In this document: piece by piece, positions 17,302 through 25,649 of the stretch
How positions within the stretch are numbered: the first letter of the stretch is position 1
Layout of the letters: the number at the start of each line of letters is the position of its first letter
Made by a program: the position numbers and the translations under genes
NCBI GenBank assembly: GCA_022766365.1
Contig: JALENW010000019.1
Span: 1-64,000 of the forward strand
Length of the DNA: 64,000 nucleotides
Source: Clostridiales bacterium
GTDB taxonomy: Bacteria; Bacillota; Clostridia; Peptostreptococcales; Anaerovoracaceae
Direction of reading: 5' to 3'
The notes under the pieces: model-generated
What the model saw: only the letters and a program-made list of their open reading frames with translations
Told to the model about the DNA's origin: nothing
Databases searched by the model: none

Positions 17302-17874
17302 ATGGCAGCACCCAGAAAGAATGATACCAAAACTCACATTTTAGAAAGTACAGAAGCTCTGTTAAGATCCCGGGAAGCCGGGGAGATTTCTTTGGCTGAC
17401 ATTGCAAAAGAAGCGCAAATTTCAAAAGGTACTCTCTACTATCATTTCCCAAGCAAGAATGCTATTTTGCTTGGTCTAATGGATAAGTACCTGTACACCC
17501 AGTGGGAACAGTTCAAACTTTGGATAGGGAATGAATCGAAGGACACTTCTCTTCATAGGTTTATCATGTATATTCTTGAAAGGGATACTGAAAACATATC
17601 CATCAGAATTCATCTCCTGATGGAGGCTATCAAGGGTAATGATGTGTTGAAAAAGGAAATGCTGAAACGATACAGGAATTTTGCCACAGCAATCGCTGAG
17701 CAAATTCCGGGAAGAGCTCGCCATATTGATCCTAACTATCTGGCATGGTTTCTTCTCGTTTTGTCAGATGGTCTTTTGCTCCACGAAACCCTTGGCAATC
17801 CTGACTTGGATACGGACAAATTCATCTCACAGACGGCGGCTTATGTCAAGACATTTATGAAACAGGAGAAGTAA
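17302..17874 (+). CDS. TetR-family transcriptional regulator
   Basis: 190 residues. The N-terminal helix-turn-helix reads ISLADIAKEAQISKGTLYYHFPSKNAIL, the standard TetR recognition region. The C-terminal ligand domain ends KTFMKQEK. It is divergent from the large flavoprotein operon and one base upstream of the PNP gene, so it may be cotranscribed with PNP while repressing the divergent operon. The ligand is unknown. Confidence 0.9.
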   Translation: MAAPRKNDTKTHILESTEALLRSREAGEISLADIAKEAQISKGTLYYHFPSKNAILLGLMDKYLYTQWEQFKLWIGNESKDTSLHRFIMYILERDTENISIRIHLLMEAIKGNDVLKKEMLKRYRNFATAIAEQIPGRARHIDPNYLAWFLLVLSDGLLLHETLGNPDLDTDKFISQTAAYVKTFMKQEK

Positions 17875-17875
17875 A

Positions 17876-18700
17876 ATGCTAAACTATTCAGATTTGCAGC
17901 GTATAACAGATTATATAAGAACAAAGACCGATTTCACTCCAAAGGTAGGATTAACCCTTGGATCAGGTCTGGGGGGATTTTCAAAGAAAATAACAAAAGT
18001 TGCGGAGATTCCATACTCAGAAATCCCGGGGTTTCCTGTATCAACAGTAGAAGGACACAATGGAAGCTTCATTTTCGGTTATATTGGAAAAAATAAGCTT
18101 CCTATAATTGCTATGAATGGAAGAGTGCACTATTACGAGGGTTATAGTATGTCAGATGTGGTTGCACCTGTCAGATCAATGGGGCTTCTCGGAGCTGAAA
18201 TCGTAATACTTACAAATGCCGCCGGTGGGATCAATTTGGATTTTGAACCCGGAAATCTTATGATGATTAAGGATATAATTTCTGTATTTGTACCTAATCC
18301 TTTAGTCGGGCCAAACATCGATAATCTGGGTACAAGATTCCCTGATATGAGCAAAATATTCTCCCACCGTCTTCAAGTAAAATTGAAGGACGTTGCAAAC
18401 GCTTACGGAATTAGGCTTAAAGAAGGAGTATATGCCCAATGCACAGGTCCCAGTTTCGAAACTCCGGCTGAAATAAAAATGCTGAGGGCACTGGGGGCCG
18501 ATGCTGTCGGTATGAGTACTGCATGCGAGGCTATAGCCGCAAGACACATGGGCCTTGAAGTCTGTGGCGTGTCTTGCGTTTCAAACATGGCTGCCGGTAT
18601 TTTGGATCAGCCCCTAACCCATGCTGAGGTTCAAGAAACTGCTGATAAAGTATCCGGCGATTTTGAAACCCTGGTCCTCGGTCTTTGCGAAAGGCTATGA
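17876..18700 (+). CDS. punA: Purine nucleoside phosphorylase (trimeric type)
   Basis: 274 residues, full length for the family. Motifs: LGSGLGGF (phosphate loop), the GRVHYYEGY segment, NAAGGIN, and the purine-site region GPSFETPAEI with MSTACEAIAARH. It reversibly splits purine nucleosides to base and ribose-1-phosphate for salvage. It starts one base after the TetR stop, with AGGAG inside the TetR end. It meets the convergent BaiN-like gene with no spacer. Confidence 0.92.
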   Translation: MLNYSDLQRITDYIRTKTDFTPKVGLTLGSGLGGFSKKITKVAEIPYSEIPGFPVSTVEGHNGSFIFGYIGKNKLPIIAMNGRVHYYEGYSMSDVVAPVRSMGLLGAEIVILTNAAGGINLDFEPGNLMMIKDIISVFVPNPLVGPNIDNLGTRFPDMSKIFSHRLQVKLKDVANAYGIRLKEGVYAQCTGPSFETPAEIKMLRALGADAVGMSTACEAIAARHMGLEVCGVSCVSNMAAGILDQPLTHAEVQETADKVSGDFETLVLGLCERL

Positions 18701-19855
18701 TTACCGAGTTGCCATGGCTCTCCCTGCTCTAATACCTGTCTGCCATGCATTATTTAGGTTGAATCCTCCGCACGGTCCATCATAGTCGAGAACTTCACCC
18801 GCGATGAAAAGTCCGCTGACTATTGCAGACTCCTGAGTTTCATGGCTTACCTGAGAAAGATCAACACCTCCGCGAGTTACTTGGGCTTGGCGCCACCCTC
18901 CGAGATTTTTAACGCTCAACGGAAATTCCTTCACAAGATTTGCTATCACGTGGAGGTCTCCGCCGGCTTCATTCTCTATAAGCTTTCGGAGGGGTCTTTT
19001 TACCATGGTCAAAAGCATATCTTCCTTACCCATCAAACTCTCTCTATCCATAAGCAAACCTTCGATGTTCCACACCTCCGGGAGGAAATCAATCCTCACA
19101 CCATAGGAATCCAGTGGAAGCTCAGTCATGTATCTTGTCAGATTATACACACATATGCCTGAAATCCCCTTCTCCGTGAACTGGACTTCTCCGTCTTCCG
19201 CAGCAACAGGTATACCCTCAAAATAAAGTGTTATCCTTGCTTTAGCTCTTACTCCGGCCAAATACCTGACGTCCTCATGAGTTTCTATAGTCGTCAGAGA
19301 CGGAACAAGGGTTCTAATACGGTGTCCCAAACTCCTCGCCATGACAAATCCGTCACCTGTAGTCCCCAATTTGGGTCCTGATTTTCCGCCGGTAGAAAGA
19401 AGCACTTTATTGGCTCTATATTTCTCATAGTCACCATCCACTTCAATTTCAAACTCATTGTTCGGTTTGCCTTTAGAAGACACCTGCTTCGCAATCTGAG
19501 AAATCGCTCTTACCCTCTTCCCGCAAAACAGCTCTGTCCCTTGCTTTTTCATGGTTTCTTTGAGTACTGATACCACAGACTTTGCCTCTTCGTTATAGGG
19601 ATAAATCCACCCCCGTCCATCATCTCTGGTCATTATACCGATAGATTGAAAAAATTTCATTGTCCCAAGGTAATCCGGACAGCTTGTATTCGTAATATTG
19701 CATCTACCATTTCCGGAAGCTGCTACTTTTAGTCCGGGTCTGTCCATCTTCTCAAGAACCGCCAGTTTAAAACCGGGAGTTTTCTGTTTAGCTGCTATCG
19801 CCGCAGCCATGCCGGCTGCACCGGAGCCTATTATAATCGCATCGTAATTTTTCAT
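18701..19855 (-). CDS. NAD(P)/FAD-dependent oxidoreductase, HI0933/BaiN family
   Basis: 384 residues. The N-terminal FAD motif IIGSGAAGMAAAIAAK, the AASGNGRCNITN motif that defines HI0933-like flavoproteins, and the C-terminal FIAGEVLDYDGPCGGFNLNNAWQ-type end (split here: GEVLDYDGPCGG then FNLNNAW) are all present. It starts directly after the PanF stop (TAAATG), so it is cotranscribed with panF. Members include flavin enzymes of bile-acid and aminoacetone chemistry; most are uncharacterised. Confidence 0.88.
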   Translation of the reverse strand: MKNYDAIIIGSGAAGMAAAIAAKQKTPGFKLAVLEKMDRPGLKVAASGNGRCNITNTSCPDYLGTMKFFQSIGIMTRDDGRGWIYPYNEEAKSVVSVLKETMKKQGTELFCGKRVRAISQIAKQVSSKGKPNNEFEIEVDGDYEKYRANKVLLSTGGKSGPKLGTTGDGFVMARSLGHRIRTLVPSLTTIETHEDVRYLAGVRAKARITLYFEGIPVAAEDGEVQFTEKGISGICVYNLTRYMTELPLDSYGVRIDFLPEVWNIEGLLMDRESLMGKEDMLLTMVKRPLRKLIENEAGGDLHVIANLVKEFPLSVKNLGGWRQAQVTRGGVDLSQVSHETQESAIVSGLFIAGEVLDYDGPCGGFNLNNAWQTGIRAGRAMATR

Positions 19856-21394
19856 TTAGAAGAATTTCTCCAAAATCTCTTTTCTTGTCGGTTTTCCGAT
19901 AATTGTGCCGACCAAGAATGCAATTATTGAAATCACAATTGAGGGAACTATAGCTGTAGTTCCACCCACGCTAAATCCTGAATTGCTGATTATCAAAAAA
20001 GATGCAACACCGCATATCGCAGAGGCAACTGCACCTAAGGCATTTGCACGCTTCCAATACAGACCCAAAATGATCGGAGCAAAAAAAGCACACTCAAGAC
20101 CACCCATTGCAAATAAATTTATCCACACAATTATATCCGGAGGATAAATGGTAAATACAAATACAATAATACCAATGAGCAGTGTTGTAAAAACAGACAA
20201 AAACGCTATCTTTTTTTCCTCCTTTCTTCTCCCTGTGTTCGCACAAGGCTCGCCTTTCATCTCAGAATCGGCTGTCCCCGTTTTCCCCCTATATGTCAGG
20301 TACAAATCCTTGACTATGGTGGCAGATGCAAGTATGAGAAGGCTGGACACGGTTGACATCACCGCAGCTAAAGGAGCTGCAACAAAGAGACCGGCTACTA
20401 CCGGATTCATGTATTTAAGAACCACCGCAGGTATTACGTAATCTGTTGTCTTAAGGTGCTCTCCTTGCAAAATTGCAGGTGCAAACACCCCTGACAAATG
20501 CATAATCAGCATTAAAAAACCAACTACTATTGTCCCATAAATCATTGCACTGTGAAGAGCCTTGGTATCTTTGAACCCCATTCCTCTCACAGCGGTTTGA
20601 GGAAGACCCAGAACTCCCAATCCGACAAGAACCCAAAAAGACATTACAAAACTTTTCGAGACACTTCCTCCGGCAGTGATATCTGCCCATTTAGGATTCG
20701 CATGGTTGAGCTTCTCAATCATATGGTCTAAACCACCCGCTTCTCTGACAACTGTATACATGATGATTATGCCACCGATAACCATTATGATTCCCTGAAT
20801 TGTATCTGTAGTAACTACCGCCTTAAATCCTCCTACAGAAGTGTACAAAATAACTACGATCCCGAAAAGTGCCAATCCATATATATAAGGAAGACCGGTA
20901 ATGGTTTGAAAAAGTACAGCACCTCCAATGAACTGACTCATCATCTGGGCAATAAAAAACAGAACAAGACAGATGGAACTTATCCAAAGCACAAGCTTGC
21001 TATCATATCTCGCCATCAGATATTCGTTTACTGTTACAGCACCTGTTTTCCTGCTTATTACGGCAAATTTCTTTCCTAAAACTCCCAGTATGATAAAAGC
21101 AGTCGGTACCTGTATCATGGAGAGGTACACCCACACCAAACCTTTTTCATATGCAACCCCGGGACCGCCAATGAAACTGGATGCACTGGTAAAGGTTGCC
21201 ACCAGTGTCATTGCAAGGACTATTCCGCCCATTGACCTTCCCCCTATGAAATAGTTATTGATAAATGAATTCTTCCTTCCTTCTTCCGATTGAGAGTGCC
21301 TCTTAGATATATACAGTCCCAGTACGAGATTGAAACCGACATAAATTACTAATACAGCAATTAATATGGGAGTATATTCGCTTGAATTATTCAT
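19856..21394 (-). CDS. panF: Sodium/pantothenate symporter
   Basis: 512 residues with about 13 membrane segments of the sodium:solute symporter family. N-terminal LGLYISKRHS and YFIGGRSMGGIVLAMTLVAT and the central FTSASSFIGGPG motif resemble PanF. The paired YhdT gene directly upstream (4-base overlap) is the usual PanF companion, which supports pantothenate as substrate over proline or other SSS substrates. The cytoplasmic loop at about residues 380-395 is unusually charged. Confidence 0.85.
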   Translation of the reverse strand: MNNSSEYTPILIAVLVIYVGFNLVLGLYISKRHSQSEEGRKNSFINNYFIGGRSMGGIVLAMTLVATFTSASSFIGGPGVAYEKGLVWVYLSMIQVPTAFIILGVLGKKFAVISRKTGAVTVNEYLMARYDSKLVLWISSICLVLFFIAQMMSQFIGGAVLFQTITGLPYIYGLALFGIVVILYTSVGGFKAVVTTDTIQGIIMVIGGIIIMYTVVREAGGLDHMIEKLNHANPKWADITAGGSVSKSFVMSFWVLVGLGVLGLPQTAVRGMGFKDTKALHSAMIYGTIVVGFLMLIMHLSGVFAPAILQGEHLKTTDYVIPAVVLKYMNPVVAGLFVAAPLAAVMSTVSSLLILASATIVKDLYLTYRGKTGTADSEMKGEPCANTGRRKEEKKIAFLSVFTTLLIGIIVFVFTIYPPDIIVWINLFAMGGLECAFFAPIILGLYWKRANALGAVASAICGVASFLIISNSGFSVGGTTAIVPSIVISIIAFLVGTIIGKPTRKEILEKFF

Positions 21395-21663
21395 TGTTCA
21401 CTATCCTCCAAGTCATCAAGGCTCATATCTTTGAAAAAAATCTTCACAACGAGAATTGTTGAAACGCAAAACAGAACATATCCCAGTATACAACTTAAAA
21501 AGAACCACAACGGTAATCCCCATACATATGTATACGATTCCGGCGTGCCTCTTTCTGCAATGCCATAACCGGTAAAATACCACCAAAGAAAAAATATCGC
21601 ATACAGTGCGAGACTGATGGCAGCCTCCTTCTTAATCTGGCGATTTCTATCCCTTTCACTCAT
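21391..21663 (-). CDS. yhdT: YhdT-family membrane protein (PanF partner)
   Basis: 90 residues with two transmembrane helices: IFFLWWYFTGYG near residues 18-32 and LSCILGYVLFCVSTILVV near 55-73. The motif Y-x-W-G-L-P-L-W-F is typical of the YhdT/DUF997 family. It overlaps panF by 4 bases and likely assists or accompanies PanF. Its ribosome site GGAGGA lies inside a hairpin (21665-21690), suggesting translational control. Confidence 0.85.
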   Translation of the reverse strand: MSERDRNRQIKKEAAISLALYAIFFLWWYFTGYGIAERGTPESYTYVWGLPLWFFLSCILGYVLFCVSTILVVKIFFKDMSLDDLEDSEQ

Positions 21664-21664
21664 C

Positions 21665-21690
21665 GCATTATCCTCCCGAGGATGATATGC
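21665..21690 (-). promoter_or_regulatory. Hairpin sequestering the yhdT ribosome site
   Basis: On the minus strand ATCCTC and GAGGAT pair around two bases, extended by GCAT/ATGC across small bulges. The GGAGGA ribosome site of yhdT is inside the stem. This looks like an expression platform for the structured leader just upstream. Confidence 0.55.
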
Positions 21691-21854
21691 CCTCTTATAG
21701 CTGACCTGGTCTTTGCCCCCACACTTGCCTTAGCCGGAGTTTCTCCGAGGACTTACTTCTAAGCTGCGCCATGATCACTACCGCCCTGCGATAGCTTACG
21801 TGGATCCCTTTGCCCGCAACTGGCTTGGATTTTCAACCACAGACCTATAAGAAA
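21691..21854 (-). ncRNA. Structured leader RNA upstream of yhdT-panF (unidentified riboswitch-like element)
   Basis: A G+C-rich block of about 165 bases in an AT-rich setting. A closing helix pairs CTTATAGGTCT at the 5' side with AGAC and CTATAAG at the 3' side, with an 8-base bulge. Inside are TAAGCT/AGCTTA enclosing ATCGC/GTGAT, and the hairpin CGGAG-AAA-CTCCG. A TATACT at 21854-21859 (minus strand) would start transcription at the 5' edge of the helix. I compared it from memory with cobalamin, SAM, TPP, lysine, FMN, M-box, c-di-AMP and T-box patterns and saw no match. Confidence 0.55.
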
Positions 21855-21915
21855 GTATATCATTGTTTAACATCTAATACTTTATCATTTTTTCACACTA
21901 TTTGCACTAGTTTCT

Positions 21916-22614
21916 TCAAAAATTTCTCGCAGCAAAGGCCACAAAGCATATTTCTTTAGGGTTTGCACTCCGAAGGACTTTAATGCACTCTTCCCCTGTG
22001 GCAAAAGTCGTGGAAATATCGTCCAGCAGAAGGACTCTTTTACCTCTTATGATTTGTGCGTTTCTACCCAAGGCAAACGCGCCCGCAATGTTTGCCTTTC
22101 TTTCGTATGGTCCAAGGCCCCTCATAGCTTTCGTTTTCTTGATTCTGACGAGCCCATCTTTCAAAACCGGTTTCTCTAAATGCCTTCCTGCTTCTTTCGC
22201 TATGAGATAGGCATGATTAAACCCTCTGCGTTTTTCCTTTGTCTTTTCCATAGGTACCGGGACTATAATATCAAATTCAAAATCTGACACTTTGATCCTA
22301 TCCGCTACGATTTCTCCAATAACCCCAGCTGTATATTCTTTCCTATTATATTTGAGCCTGAAAATAAGCCGTCTTTCATACATGCCATAGCCGCAGCAGC
22401 TGATACATCGTACTCCCTTGATAAGGGTATCCTCATTGAATCTCCAGTTAACATGTTCTCTACAAAAATCGCAAAGTTCATATGGTCTTGAAGAATCTAT
22501 TAAATTACCACATATCATGCAGTAAAGCCCCGGCGGATATATCAAGTCAAGTATTACTTTCAATCCACTCGCAGCTAATTTTCTGAACTTTGTCCCACCG
22601 ATACAATTAAACAA
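21916..22614 (-). CDS. comF: ComF-family phosphoribosyltransferase-like protein
   Basis: 232 residues. The N-terminal zinc finger CMICGN ... CDFC and the C-terminal PRTase loop VLLLDDISTTFATGEE match ComFC, a protein needed for DNA uptake in transformable Firmicutes and linked to DNA processing. The only available start in frame is a TTG at 22614 with no clear ribosome site, so the true N-terminus is uncertain. It follows the RecD2-like helicase gene by 35 bases. Confidence 0.85.
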   Translation of the reverse strand: MFNCIGGTKFRKLAASGLKVILDLIYPPGLYCMICGNLIDSSRPYELCDFCREHVNWRFNEDTLIKGVRCISCCGYGMYERRLIFRLKYNRKEYTAGVIGEIVADRIKVSDFEFDIIVPVPMEKTKEKRRGFNHAYLIAKEAGRHLEKPVLKDGLVRIKKTKAMRGLGPYERKANIAGAFALGRNAQIIRGKRVLLLDDISTTFATGEECIKVLRSANPKEICFVAFAARNF

Positions 22615-22649
22615 TATAGTATTCTGATCGTGTCCCGCATTTTAACTCA

Positions 22650-24527
22650 TCAAGCTTCATTTAAAAAGCTCATTAATCTGTCCTTTATCCCTGAATTTCT
22701 ATCCCTTGTGAAATCGCTGTGAATCATTTTCCTTAAGGCATTTTCGCTACCCAGCAGAACCACATTATCCTTACCCCTTGTAATAGCAGTATACAACATG
22801 TTCTTTGTACCCAGCATTGAGCCAACATTGGCAATCGGCATTATCACCACTGAAAACTCAGATCCCTGGCTCTTGTGCACAGTAATTGCGTAAGAAAGCT
22901 TTAATTCCGAAAACTCTTCTCTCTCATAAAAAGCTACTTTCCCTTCGTCAAACTCTACAGCCACAAAATCTTCTACCGGATCAACATCAACGATAACACC
23001 CATATCTCCATTGAATAGGCCGCTCCCTTCAATATTCAGACCGGTAATTTCCCAAGGCTTGCTGTAGTTATTCTTTATCTGCATAACTCTATCTCCAAGC
23101 CTGAAAAAATCTCCCTTCATTTTACCTCCATGGTGAGAGGATTCGGCAGAATAGTCGCCTTGATCATTTGATTTTGTCAGATTGATTTCCTGCTTCCATT
23201 CCTCCGGGGGATTGAGAGTTTCCTGAAGCATCCTGTTCAGAGCTGCCGTTCCAAGGTCTCCTCGCTTAGTTGGAGTTATTACTTGAGTCTCATCATATGC
23301 AGCTAACCGTGCAATTTCTTCCTGAACTTCTCCATAAGTTTTCTTTGGCAGGAATATCAGATCATCACCTTCTCTATACTCCAGATCCGGTTCCTCTCCC
23401 CTGTTTATCTGGTGAGCAGCAACTACAATTTTACTCTCTCCTGCTTGTCTGAATATGGAATTCAAGCAAACCGTATGGATATATTCACTCTCTATTATGT
23501 CTTTTAAAACGCTTCCCGGCCCCACAGGCGGAAGCTGATCCACATCACCTACTAAGATTAGTTTTGTCCCATCCTGACATGCTGAAAGCAATCTCCCCAT
23601 AAGTTCCACATCAATCATGGAAGCTTCGTCAACTATCACAGCGTCCACTTCTAAAGGATTATCCCTATCCCTGCGAAATACTACCTCGTCCTTCTTTTCA
23701 TCAAGGCTTGCCTCAAGCAACCTGTGTATAGTTTGTCCCCTATAGCCTGTGGACTCCTTGATTCGCTTTGCTGCCCGTCCTGTTGGAGCAGCAAGTGCAA
23801 CCAAGCAATCCATCTCCCTGAGAAGCATAGCTATTCCTCTGAGGATCGTCGTTTTCCCTGTGCCGGGTCCACCGGTGATAACTGTTACCCCGTTGTACAC
23901 AGCTCCGGCGATGGCGTCTTTCTGTTCTTCTGATAATTCCAGACCCATTCTCTTTTGAATTTTTTCGAAATCAATGTTAAATATATCATTCCGAGTCTGT
24001 TCAGCTGTGAGCTTTAATCTTTTCAAATCATCGCATGCCAGAGTTTCCCATTTATACAGATCCTTGAGGTATAGCTTCAAATTTGATGCCGTAACATCAG
24101 AATCGGCAGTATCCGATCTGTCAATCTTCAATGATGATTCCTCAATCTCCTTATCTGCAATGGCAATATCGAAAAGTTCTTTCCCTATTCCATATCTCTC
24201 TCGTAAGACAGATAAAACCTCATCATACGACAAAAATGTGTGTCCATTCTTTGAAGCATCGATGAGTGCTGCTGAAATCATCCGGGCAATTGCCGTTGTG
24301 TCAATTTCCTCTTCCGTATATACTCTTTTGATAATACGGAATTGTCTGCCATATCTCGGATCTTCAACAAAATAACCTTCGAGTTTATATGTTGCACCTT
24401 CCTTAGCCCCGGGTATCAGTCCCTTAACCACAAAACCGACACCTTTATCATCGAAAAATGAAGCGATAACAAAGTCTCCTCGGTTCCCATATATAATTTT
24501 CTTTATCTTGCCCTTTATAAGTTCCAT
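22650..24527 (-). CDS. recD2: RecD2-like DNA helicase lacking the usual HhH region
   Basis: 625 residues, about 115 shorter than typical RecD2. The N-terminal OB-like part (GYFVEDPRYGRQFRI, 51-65) is followed almost at once by the pre-helicase domain (ISAALIDASKNGHTFLSYDE), so the tandem helix-hairpin-helix segment normally between them is missing. Helicase motifs: Walker A GGPGTGKTT (219-227), VDEASMID, GDVDQLPPVG and the C-terminal SYAITVHKSQGSEF. It overlaps yhaM by 13 bases. A 5'-3' SF1B helicase role in repair or recombination is expected. Confidence 0.88.
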   Translation of the reverse strand: MELIKGKIKKIIYGNRGDFVIASFFDDKGVGFVVKGLIPGAKEGATYKLEGYFVEDPRYGRQFRIIKRVYTEEEIDTTAIARMISAALIDASKNGHTFLSYDEVLSVLRERYGIGKELFDIAIADKEIEESSLKIDRSDTADSDVTASNLKLYLKDLYKWETLACDDLKRLKLTAEQTRNDIFNIDFEKIQKRMGLELSEEQKDAIAGAVYNGVTVITGGPGTGKTTILRGIAMLLREMDCLVALAAPTGRAAKRIKESTGYRGQTIHRLLEASLDEKKDEVVFRRDRDNPLEVDAVIVDEASMIDVELMGRLLSACQDGTKLILVGDVDQLPPVGPGSVLKDIIESEYIHTVCLNSIFRQAGESKIVVAAHQINRGEEPDLEYREGDDLIFLPKKTYGEVQEEIARLAAYDETQVITPTKRGDLGTAALNRMLQETLNPPEEWKQEINLTKSNDQGDYSAESSHHGGKMKGDFFRLGDRVMQIKNNYSKPWEITGLNIEGSGLFNGDMGVIVDVDPVEDFVAVEFDEGKVAFYEREEFSELKLSYAITVHKSQGSEFSVVIMPIANVGSMLGTKNMLYTAITRGKDNVVLLGSENALRKMIHSDFTRDRNSGIKDRLMSFLNEA

Positions 24528-25585
24528 AGCACCTGTTGCATTTCCACGGACTCATCTTCCGGTTCTGTGGATTCTGTTAATTCCCCGGATGCAACCGATT
24601 CTTTCGGCACTTTGGTTCTATCAGATCCAAATGTCGCCCTATATATTGTCCTGTTATCCATAGACCAAATTCTGTCACTGAATTCTCCCGGCTTAGTCTT
24701 AGAAATAGCCTCTTCCATATCGTACATCTTCGCATCCATAATATCCAAATAATGGAGCATTTCAGCCTCCGGAAAAAGAGGCTTCTTAGGACTGCCAAAA
24801 TCCGCCTCGTAATGATGAGAAATTGACATGTGCTGAAGCATTATAGACTTCTCCTGACTGATTCCGAGTTCTTCTGCCAACGTATCTATGACCTTGACCC
24901 CTTGAACCAGATGACCCAGAAGCCTCCCTTCGAAAGTGTATCCGTCGCTTACGCCCAGCTTATTTGAATTAATTTCTGTCAATTTCTCAATATCGTGAAA
25001 AATAACACCAGCTACCAGTAAATCCCTATTTAAAATTGTATAAACATTCACCAGGACTTCGGCATGCATAATCATGCGTTTCATATGCCACAAAAGCCCT
25101 GCAAGTTCAGCATGATGGTTTCGCATTGCAGCAGGATAGTACAGCAATCGCTCCTTATTTCTGAGCAAAACAGTTGTACTCATGGCCTTAAATTCTTCGT
25201 CATGCATTTCCTCAGCTCTGTTTAAGATATAGTTGAACATGGATTCACCGGATTCAGGAGCACTCTTCACAAGATCCATTGCATTCACCCCATCTTCAGG
25301 TTTAACCTGCCTGATCCGTGTAACCCTGAGCTGCTTGGCGTCCCTGTAAACCGTTACGGAAGCCTTAATCTTGACAATATCTCCCGGTTTAATTGCCTCA
25401 AGGGCAGGTTCTTCGCTTGGGGAAACATCCCATTTTTTGGCTGTCAAATCCCCTGTTCGATCTCCCATGCTTATATCAAGGTACTTCTTACCATTGGAGC
25501 CTATCTTTATTCCGGATGCTCTGACTATGAAAAAATCAATGAATTCCTGTCCTTCTTGTAAATCTGATATATATATTTTTTTCAT
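24515..25585 (-). CDS. yhaM: 3'-5' exoribonuclease YhaM-like (OB + HD domain)
   Basis: 356 residues. The N-terminal OB-fold (about 1-95, with ISMGDRTGDLTAKKWDV) is joined to an HD phosphohydrolase domain with IFHDIEKL and HMSISHHYEADFG, the pattern of YhaM. YhaM trims RNA 3' ends in Firmicutes. A C-terminal acidic tail (TESTEPEDESVEM) is extra. The coding end overlaps recD2 by 13 bases, indicating one transcript. Confidence 0.88.
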   Translation of the reverse strand: MKKIYISDLQEGQEFIDFFIVRASGIKIGSNGKKYLDISMGDRTGDLTAKKWDVSPSEEPALEAIKPGDIVKIKASVTVYRDAKQLRVTRIRQVKPEDGVNAMDLVKSAPESGESMFNYILNRAEEMHDEEFKAMSTTVLLRNKERLLYYPAAMRNHHAELAGLLWHMKRMIMHAEVLVNVYTILNRDLLVAGVIFHDIEKLTEINSNKLGVSDGYTFEGRLLGHLVQGVKVIDTLAEELGISQEKSIMLQHMSISHHYEADFGSPKKPLFPEAEMLHYLDIMDAKMYDMEEAISKTKPGEFSDRIWSMDNRTIYRATFGSDRTKVPKESVASGELTESTEPEDESVEMQQVLWNL

Positions 25586-25649
25586 TATTCCAAGCCCATT
25601 CTATCTATTCTTTATCTGTGAAAAACTATATCGGTGATATGACGAGCAG

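Noticed and set aside
17061..17330. 89-codon minus-strand frame ahead of the fused flavoprotein
   Set aside because: It covers the divergent promoter/operator region and runs into the TetR start on the other strand; no family resemblance or ribosome site.
21691..21854. 6S RNA, RNase P RNA or a known riboswitch
   Set aside because: The branched structure does not fit 6S; RNase P core motifs are absent; no recalled riboswitch consensus matched.
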